Below are positions 57,595 to 64,000 of a DNA stretch of 64,000 bases, in pieces. The DNA comes from Cristatella mucedo. Lineage: Eukaryota; Bryozoa; Phylactolaemata; Cristatellidae. The translations under genes and the position numbers were made by a program. The stretch's first letter is position 1. Each line of letters opens with the position of its first letter. The stretch covers positions 621,001 to 685,000 of the forward strand of contig WPIO01000060.1 in NCBI GenBank assembly GCA_009760855.2. The letters are read 5' to 3'. The notes beneath the pieces were generated by a model. That model was not told the DNA's origin. It saw nothing but the letters and a program-made list of their open reading frames with translations, and searched no databases.

Positions 57595-57867
57595 GTTCAT
57601 TGGTGCCCCACCTACAAGTCGCTAGCCTTGATATCGCACTCAGATCTCAGTGGTTTGCAAACGTCGCACGTTTGTTGGACTGTATTGATAAGCCGCTAGA
57701 GCGCATTTATAGCGCAACCATTGTCATTGTGATGTAGCACATTGTAAGACAAGTCTAGGCATTGATCGCCTTTTCGAAATTTTACAATGAAGTTAGCTCG
57801 TTCAAACATCCCATTCGCACGGATAACTTCATTTCCTCGTTAGAAACGGACTTGTGACGAATCGTAT

Positions 57868-57965
57868 GCTTTAATAATAATAATAATAATAATACGTTTG
57901 TATAGCAGCCTAAAAGAACCGAGTCTCTTTCTAGACACTTTACAGATGCTGTATAAATAGCGTTA
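57868..57965 (-). mobile_element. Diverged LINE-A-type hairpin tail
   Basis: AAT repeat (57873-57893), then CGTTTGTATAGCAGCCTAAAAGAACCGAGTCTCTTTCTAGACAC-type hairpin read on the minus strand. It lies less than 100 bp from the tail of the next LINE-A copy. Confidence 0.6.
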
Positions 57966-58044
57966 CCAAATGAGTGGTGGTAGCATTCGCAAGCAGCTGG
58001 CATAGTGTAAGCAGTACATGCTGTAATGAATAGGTGCGTTTTAA

Positions 58045-59990
58045 GCTTATAATAATAATAATAATGCACTGGCTAAACCACCATCAGAGAACTAAATATC
58101 TTTCTAGGCAATTTACATTTGCTGCAAAGGGAAACGCGATTGAAAGGTGAGTAATATCATGCTTGATAAACAACATGAATAACATGGTTAGGGGTGACAT
58201 GCACAGGGTCAGCATGCAGATGTGGATATGTAATGTAATGTATCTCTGTCTGTGACGCCACAAAGTCATAAAGACCATGTGGGTGTTACGCAGGATAGTT
58301 TTGTATAGCGCACTCACAGCCTAAGCAGCTTTCGGTACGCATTCGGTAGCCAACAGACTTCGTCTCACGCAGCAAAGAGAAAGTGGGAAGCATAGCAGAG
58401 TCAGGAGAGCAGTTGAGGTAGTGAGTAGCACGAAAGTACCAGCTTAAAACCGCAGAAAAGGATGAGCAATAGTCGGCAGTCGGTGAGTAGTTGTCGTTGC
58501 GTAAGAATTGTGGAAGCGAGTTCCACAGTCTAGGACCTGCGGAGCTAAGGCTTCTGTCGCCAACGGTCTTTAAGCGGAGGAATGGAACAGGTAATTTATT
58601 GTCCACACAGGACCTGAGGGCGCGAACAGGCTGAAACTGATGCAGCAGTTCAGCTAGGTGCGAAGGAGCCAAGCCGTGGCGGGCCTTGTGGGTCAGCGTA
58701 AGAAGTTGGCTCTGTATCCGTTGATCTACCGGCATCCATCCTAGCTCTTTAGCAAACGAGACACGTGCTCAAACCACTGGGACTTAGGGACCAGCCTTGC
58801 AGCCATATTCATAGTCCACTGTAGTGGCATAATAGCTTTCTTTGGCAGCCCAGCAAATAGGGAATTGTAATAATCAAGCCGAGAGAGAACTAAGGAGCAA
58901 GTTAAATTTTTTACAAGCAACTGTGGGAGACAGCTCCTAATCTTGGATAGGGATCGGACGTGATAGCTAGCTTTAAAAGCAGTCTTCTGAATGAAGCTTT
59001 CAAAATTGAGGCAGTTGTCGAAAACAACATCTACATTTTGAGCACGTGGTGATGGTCGCACAATAGTATCACTTATTAGAAGAGCAAAGCCTTTTAATCC
59101 AGCCACACGCTTAGGGTGTCCCATGAGCCGCAGTTCGGTTTTATCATCATTTAATTTCAGGAAGTTTTCCGACATTCAGGATCGAATATCGGCAAGGCGA
59201 GCATTCAGTTTCTCAGTTGCCGCAGCAGGATAGGATGGTTGAATGACAGATACAACTGAGTATCATCAGCATTGAAGTGATATCCTATTCCATGGGCCTT
59301 AATCACTTTTCCCAGAGGTTGTGCATAAATGGAGTACAGCAAGGAACCGAGTACAGACCCTTGAGGGAGTCCTCAGGTGACCCTTCTCGTTTGTGGCTGC
59401 ATGCACAGTGTCCGCACGCATAAGCACATCAAGGACGAATCACAGAGACCCACTAAATGCTGTCTTAAATAAGTGTATTTTTAAGTTCTTTTTAAATGTG
59501 GTAAAGTCAGGGGATGTAGCGACGCAAGTCGGAAGTGAGTTCCAGGCTTTGGGAGCATACAAGCTAAATGCACGGTCTCCAAAGGATTTGAGGTTTGTAC
59601 GAGGTATTGGTAAACTGTTGGATTCCGAAAAGGGGTGGTACGATGCTTGGCCTGGTGGGGGAGTAGATCTGAGAGATAGGCTGGAGCCAAAGAATGAAGT
59701 GACCTAAAACTGAGTGACAAAACCTTGAAGTCTATCCGTTGCTTGACTGGTAGCCAGTGCAGGTCGGCGAAAAGTGGTGTGATGTGGCAACTGCGACGCT
59801 CACGACAGACAAGCCTAGATGCGGAGTTTTGCACCAATGACAAGCGCCTGACTGCACAGGCCGGTAGACTAGCAAGCAGTGAGTTAAAGAAGTCGGGGCG
59901 GAAAGTCTACAATGCACTGATCAAGTTGGATGTAGTATCCATTTCTACGCAACCCCGAATTTTAACGGTGTTAAGTATCTGGTTTTAGCA
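58045..59990 (-). mobile_element. LINE-A copy split by a LINE-B insertion
   Basis: The host element occupies 59990-59390 and 58225-58045 on the minus strand. The coding part (59843-59481) reads LVQNSASRLVCRERRSCHITP, then LHWLPVKQRI. The 3' UTR resumes exactly after the insertion and ends with the hairpin and AAT tail at 58049-58110. The inserted LINE-B covers 58226-59389. Confidence 0.9.
58226..59389 (-). mobile_element. LINE-B copy, longest, with polymerase motif
   Basis: The minus strand carries the RT palm motif NADDTQLYL (about 59267-59240), preceded by LPQGSVLG-like sequence near 59375. Further down are LLISDTIVRPSPRAQNV, SRLDYYNSLFAGLPKKA and HKARHGLAPS. These are typical of L2/CR1-clade non-LTR retrotransposons. 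Frameshifts separate the open stretches (59175-58741, 58735-58286). The 3' end is ACAGAGATACATTACATTACA, a pentanucleotide tail. Confidence 0.9.
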
Positions 59991-60185
59991 GTGTCATGTA
60001 GGTGGTGCAAAAATTTGCCTCACTGTAACTAAATCTAGTTCTTGGCACTTTAAATATGCTTAAAAGAAAGCATTGCAATCAGCTAGTGATAACAAGCACA
60101 TTTTCAGTGTGCATGAGCAGACAAAGTGCAATTTTGTATGGAAGGAACCAAAGGTGTGCCCAACAGACGGGTTTTCATGATGCTG

Positions 60186-60352
60186 TGCTGGTTTGGCCCA
60201 GTGGTTAAGGTGCTTCACGACCTTCACGACCGAGTGGAGGTGAATATATTTGATGATCGAGGTCGTGGGCTCGAGCCCCGTAGCACATGCGAAGTGCGAG
60301 AATAGAGATTAAATTCTCTTAGTTTGCTATACAAATGAAATATGTTATTGTC
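60186..60352 (+). mobile_element. SINE-2 copy
   Basis: CTGGTTTGGCCCAGTGGTTAA, GGTCGTGGGCTCGAGCCCCG, GAATAGAGATTAAATTCTCTT, GCTATACAAATGAAATATG. Confidence 0.87.
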
Positions 60353-60359
60353 CATTATA

Positions 60360-60650
60360 GCTTCCTTTTAACAACCGTTAAGTAGGGAGATAAAGTGACG
60401 TTAGTCATGACTGAGTTACAAAGCTCTAGGAGTCTACGAACTAAAGGATTGGTCTAAAAAGGATTTGAGGTTGGTTAGAGGTCCTGCTAAACGGCTTTAT
60501 TAAGAAGAGCAGGCGATGTGATGGAAGCATGACACAAAAGTATTTCCGATAGAAAGGGCGGAGCAATTGACAAATGAGTGTCAGAATGAGTGACAGGCGA
60601 TATTCTGGACGAGTCGGTCGTTTGCTGTCGCTCAGGTTCACTGCAGACAT
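60360..60650 (-). mobile_element. LINE-A fragment, heavily decayed
   Basis: The minus frame 60650-60441 retains LRPFYRKY and a C-terminal SFSRTSNQPQILF, reminiscent of LINE-A around the QAKHRTTRFSES...TNLKSFG region. Weak but in the expected order. Confidence 0.5.
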
Positions 60651-61349
60651 TGAGCAAGCTGACTACTAAGCGAAAGCTTGAAAAAGCATGAATAGGATCA
60701 GGACTGAGTGTTCATCGACAGGAGGCATACAAGAACTGTTTTAAGTTATATAATTAACCCTTAGAAAAGAGCAAGTGTAGCTTCTGCAAAAGCATAATGC
60801 AATTAGAGTTGCTCAATCCGAGAATGTTGAAGCCGGCAATCGACCATCTTCTTAACCGACTCTAAATCAGCGCCAATTGACCAATTGATGCTCAAGGTGA
60901 TCTAGCAGATCGCCCTTTTTAGCTTGCTTATCTGCAACAGAGACACGATGAGAGAGTACATGAGAAAGGTACAAGTCGCCATCTGACTCCTCACCCACTG
61001 TCCGTCTGAATTTTCTCAATGTTCACTTTCAAACTGACCACCACTGACCTCGTCTCATAGCTCATCTTCAAGTCTTATAAAACCACTAACCCTCTAAACC
61101 TGACACCTTCTGCGTTTCTCCTTTGAGGTGCCCAGGTTTACTGTTGCACTGCTTGACTAACCACACGCTTTTGCTCTGAGACTCAGGTCTTCTGCTTCAT
61201 TCCAAAAGAACACGCAGAAGCACGTTAAAGTGCTCTCCGCCAGTTTCCCGATTGTAGTCCTATCAAAGAGAGACTGGAATGAGTAGAGGCAGACCAGCTA
61301 AACTCTTGTATCAAAAAGCTTCGAGCCTACCAAGTAAGTTTCAGTCGGC

Positions 61350-61825
61350 GTTCAGAGCTACTCCGCCACCAGGCCAAGCATCGTACCACCCGCTTTTTGG
61401 AATCCAACGGTCTACCAATACCTCGTACAAACCTCAAATCCTTTGGAGACCGTGCATTTAGTTCGTATGCTCCAAAAGCCTGGAACTCCCTCCCGACTTG
61501 CGTCAGAACATCCCCTGACTTGACCACATTTAAAAAGAACTCAAAAACACACCTATTTAGGACAGCATTGAGTGGGTCCCTGTGATTCGTCCTTCACGTG
61601 CTTATGCGTGCTGACACTGTGCATGCTGCCACTAACCACATTTGCATGCTGACCCTGTGCATGTCACCCCTAACCATGTTATTCATTTTGTTTGTTTATC
61701 AAGCATGATATTACTCACCATTCAATTGCATTTTCCTTTGCTGCAAATGTAAAGCACCTAGAAAGAGATTGACTTCTCTGAGGGCGCTTTATCAAGTTCA
61801 TTATTATTACTATTATTATAAAGTC
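61350..61825 (+). mobile_element. LINE-A copy, 5'-truncated, with full 3' UTR and tail
   Basis: Starts at the QASYHPLF segment. It continues through KAWNSLPTCVRTSPDLTTF (61481-61537), the UTR (TAACCATGTTATTCATTTTG), the hairpin AAAGCACC...GGGCGCTTT (61751-61791) and an ATT tail to 61820. It is very close to the 12.6-13.4 kb copy. Confidence 0.9.
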
Positions 61826-61997
61826 CGCTCTTACTTGAGTGGATCTCTGCATCTGACCGAAAAACCACAGCTGCTTCATTAAGTGTTCAATGTCTGCTGT
61901 CGCCGGTTACGGCGCTTCGCAGTGGAGCGTAGCCATAATCAAACTGGCCTTTTACCCGTGAGCAGTGACCTCGGTCAGGTGGCTGACCCAATCTAGC

Positions 61998-62032
61998 CAT
62001 AATTAATTAAGTAATTAATTAATTAATTAAGA
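61998..62032. repeat. AATT tetranucleotide repeat
   Basis: CATAATTAATTAAGTAATTAA continuing through three further AATT units. Confidence 0.85.
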
Positions 62033-62142
62033 CAAGTTACTGCTTACTGCTACGTCGGATGCAGGCATAGTCGCCGTCCTTCGTGGCATACTTTTTCAAT
62101 TGATTCCACGGTCAGCAGCCACCGCCCTGCTTGGCTGGCTGC

Positions 62143-62290
62143 CAGGTAATGTATCTCCGTCGGCAACTCCACAAAGCCACAAAGACTAGGCGGGTTTTAC
62201 GCAGGAGAGCTTGCTGTAGCACACTCAAAGCCTTAGCGGCTTTTGGTTCGCATTCGTTAGCCAACAGATTTCATTGCACGAGACCTGTGG
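62143..62290 (-). mobile_element. LINE-B 3' end
   Basis: GTAATGTATCTCCGTCGGCA, ACAAAGCCACAAAGACTAGG, GCACACTCAAAGCCTTAGCG and AACAGATTTCATTGCACGAG match the last 140 bp of LINE-B. Confidence 0.78.
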
Positions 62291-62439
62291 CTAGCAATAG
62301 GCACCGAATCGTGTACAGGTGCGTACGAAGAGCAGAACAAAGACATAGCAGAGACCAGATCTGTGGGCCAAAGGGAAAACTGAGCAGAACAGATCCGTCT
62401 TCAGCCGAGATTCAAAAGAAAAAAGGTAACGAACTTCGC

Positions 62440-62770
62440 CAAAAGGGTCCGAGAATTAGAACTTTGATGCGCACAAGCTGAAGTCTAGGTGGTCAAAAGA
62501 TTCCAACATACTTCGAGAGACGGCGACATGACTAGATGATGAGGAGCAGATGGCATGAGAGCACACTGGAAAAGAAAGGAAGTCGGCTTGATTGGGAAGG
62601 TAGTGCAAGTGAGTCGCTTGATTCGTCAGGCAGCTTTAGGATCTCGATGAGGATTCGATGCTTGATAGGAAGGCAGTAAAGCCCAGATTTAAGTGTGCGA
62701 CGTGGCAGCCGCGCCCGTGACGACTTATCTGCTGGAGACCTCACCTCCCTTTCCAATCAATCTGATCAGT
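62440..62770 (-). mobile_element. Distant LINE-A-like fragment
   Basis: The minus frame 62756-62532 reads SSRARLPRRTLKSGLYCLPIK, then HRILIEILKL. This aligns with LINE-A CHITPLLADLHWLPVKQRIDFKVLSL, but with many changes. Probably an old copy or a related family. Confidence 0.5.
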
Positions 62771-62805
62771 CTGACTAGTCTGATCAGTCTGATTAATCTT
62801 ATCAA
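62758..62805. repeat. TGATCAGTC short tandem repeat
   Basis: TCTGATCAGTC and TCTGACTAGTC alternate four times, giving repeated TGATCA palindromes. Confidence 0.75.
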
Positions 62806-62809
62806 TGTG

Positions 62810-64000
62810 ACTGGGCGTAAAGCCGGTGGACTCGCGCTTCTCTAAACGGTACGCCACCAGCGAGGGTCGGCGAAACGAATCCCAATCGCACTGCTTTTTG
62901 CTACAGTACTCGGCAAACCTCTTCGCAAGCGTGTAAAGATATCGTCCGATTGTACCTATCGACCTGTGATGTGACGTAGAGGCATATTCCAGGCTTTATG
63001 GATACCCGCACGCTTGCAGCATTAAGCAAAGTAGTGCTGATTTAAAATTGCTGCCGTGCGAAGAAATTAACCCATTAGAGTGCCTCAGAGGGAAAATATA
63101 CGGCTCGCAACACTGGCATTGGCCGGCCACTGGTCTGGAATCGCATAGGTTTCAGGCCACTGGGTACGGTAATCCACTAAAGCACTGGTGCGCGCATTGC
63201 CACGTTTAGTCGCAGTCAGAGGGCCACCTATCTCAGCGGGGATCCCATTAAAGCGCTGACCTGCTAACACTGCAGCGGTAGCTCTGAAGGAACCTAGCTC
63301 TGAAGGAACCTCTTTTGCTATAGCAGTCTCCTACGGAGTTTGGCATGTCCTGTGGTGACCCGTAATACTTATAGTATTTCCTATTTCCTTGAGATCCTTC
63401 TCACTAGGGGTGAAACCTGTTTTCGCCTATCCAATGCATCAGTGACTCCTGGCTCTTATGATAATTCTCGATCTATCGATCAATCTCGATCTCGATCGAT
63501 CTTCCTTGGTCTCGATGAAAACGTCATTTTAGGTTTAACCGATAATGTTGCATGAGAAGATCAGACGATCAAGGCTAACTTGACCGTGGTGATAGAGCAT
63601 CTACCAACGGCCGATAGCTGGAGGCGAACGGCAGGGTTAGACAAAGTTACGACGATGACAGTGTTCAACATCTCGAAGTAGATAACTACGCGGGCGAGGC
63701 AGAGAGCGACGGAGGCATCTCCACTAGATCTTAATAAGAACTTGACTCAGAGCGATACGGAAAAGCGATGCAGCCAGCGCGAGGTGAGCGGCTATATTCC
63801 AGCATGAAGCCAACTCCCAGGATCATGCCAGCCAGCCAAAAAGACGTCTGGAGGCCAGAAGCTGCCGCCTGTCAATGTCAAAAGCGTTAGGGCTCTGCAA
63901 GGCTGTGAGCCTCCAAGTCTTGAAGGGCGCCAGTCGAGTTTTTAAGGAGGGCGGAGTGCAATGAACAGTTGTTATGCCTCTTAGCTTGGCCACTTTCTTT
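62810..64000. other. Right-edge stretch without recognised feature
   Basis: Holds a TCGATC-rich patch (63466-63503) and a duplicated TAGCTCTGAAGGAACC (63279-63310). No gene found. Confidence 0.5.

Overview
The window is animal (metazoan) genomic DNA. It has GT-AG introns, one split gene for a cell-surface receptor, and dense LINE and SINE remnants with microsatellite tails. No bacterial gene organisation is present. The species cannot be fixed from the sequence. The repeat families do not look like the well-known vertebrate ones, so I favour an invertebrate.

The only protein-coding gene I can support is a plexin (semaphorin receptor), most like the A type, on the minus strand. Its N-terminal half fills positions 29094 down to 1109, and the gene runs off the left edge. 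I placed twelve coding exons (29094-27913, 19805-19587, 13995-13867, 12148-12048, 10865-10736, 10504-10312, 10179-10089, 9589-9475, 5289-5176, 2389-2143, 1570-1389, 1281-1109). All introns are GT-AG, and the reading phase is consistent across every junction. Together they encode about 958 residues: signal peptide, Sema domain, PSI1, the linker, PSI2, a second linker, PSI3 and the start of the first IPT domain. The remaining IPT domains, the membrane span and the cytoplasmic GAP domain must lie beyond the left edge.

Right of the plexin start codon I see no recognisable gene. A GC- and CpG-rich block at about 46.9-49.5 kb looks like a promoter island. It may carry a non-coding first exon of the plexin gene or the promoter of another gene. 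Beyond it, at about 50.25-52.56 kb, lies a strongly decayed tandem array with a period of roughly 165-185 bp.

The rest is mobile-element debris. LINE-A is an L2/CR1-like element with a hairpin plus (ATT)n tail. LINE-B is a second L2/CR1-like element with a TTACA-type tail. SINE-1 and SINE-2 are two tRNA-derived families. There is also a Tc1/mariner-like transposase pseudogene at about 22.3-23.4 kb and an unclassified repeat present twice. SINE-2 ends in the same hairpin tail as LINE-A, which suggests that LINE-A mobilised it. Several nested insertions give a relative order of activity. Microsatellites, a perfect 21-bp minisatellite and homopolymer G/C runs complete the picture.
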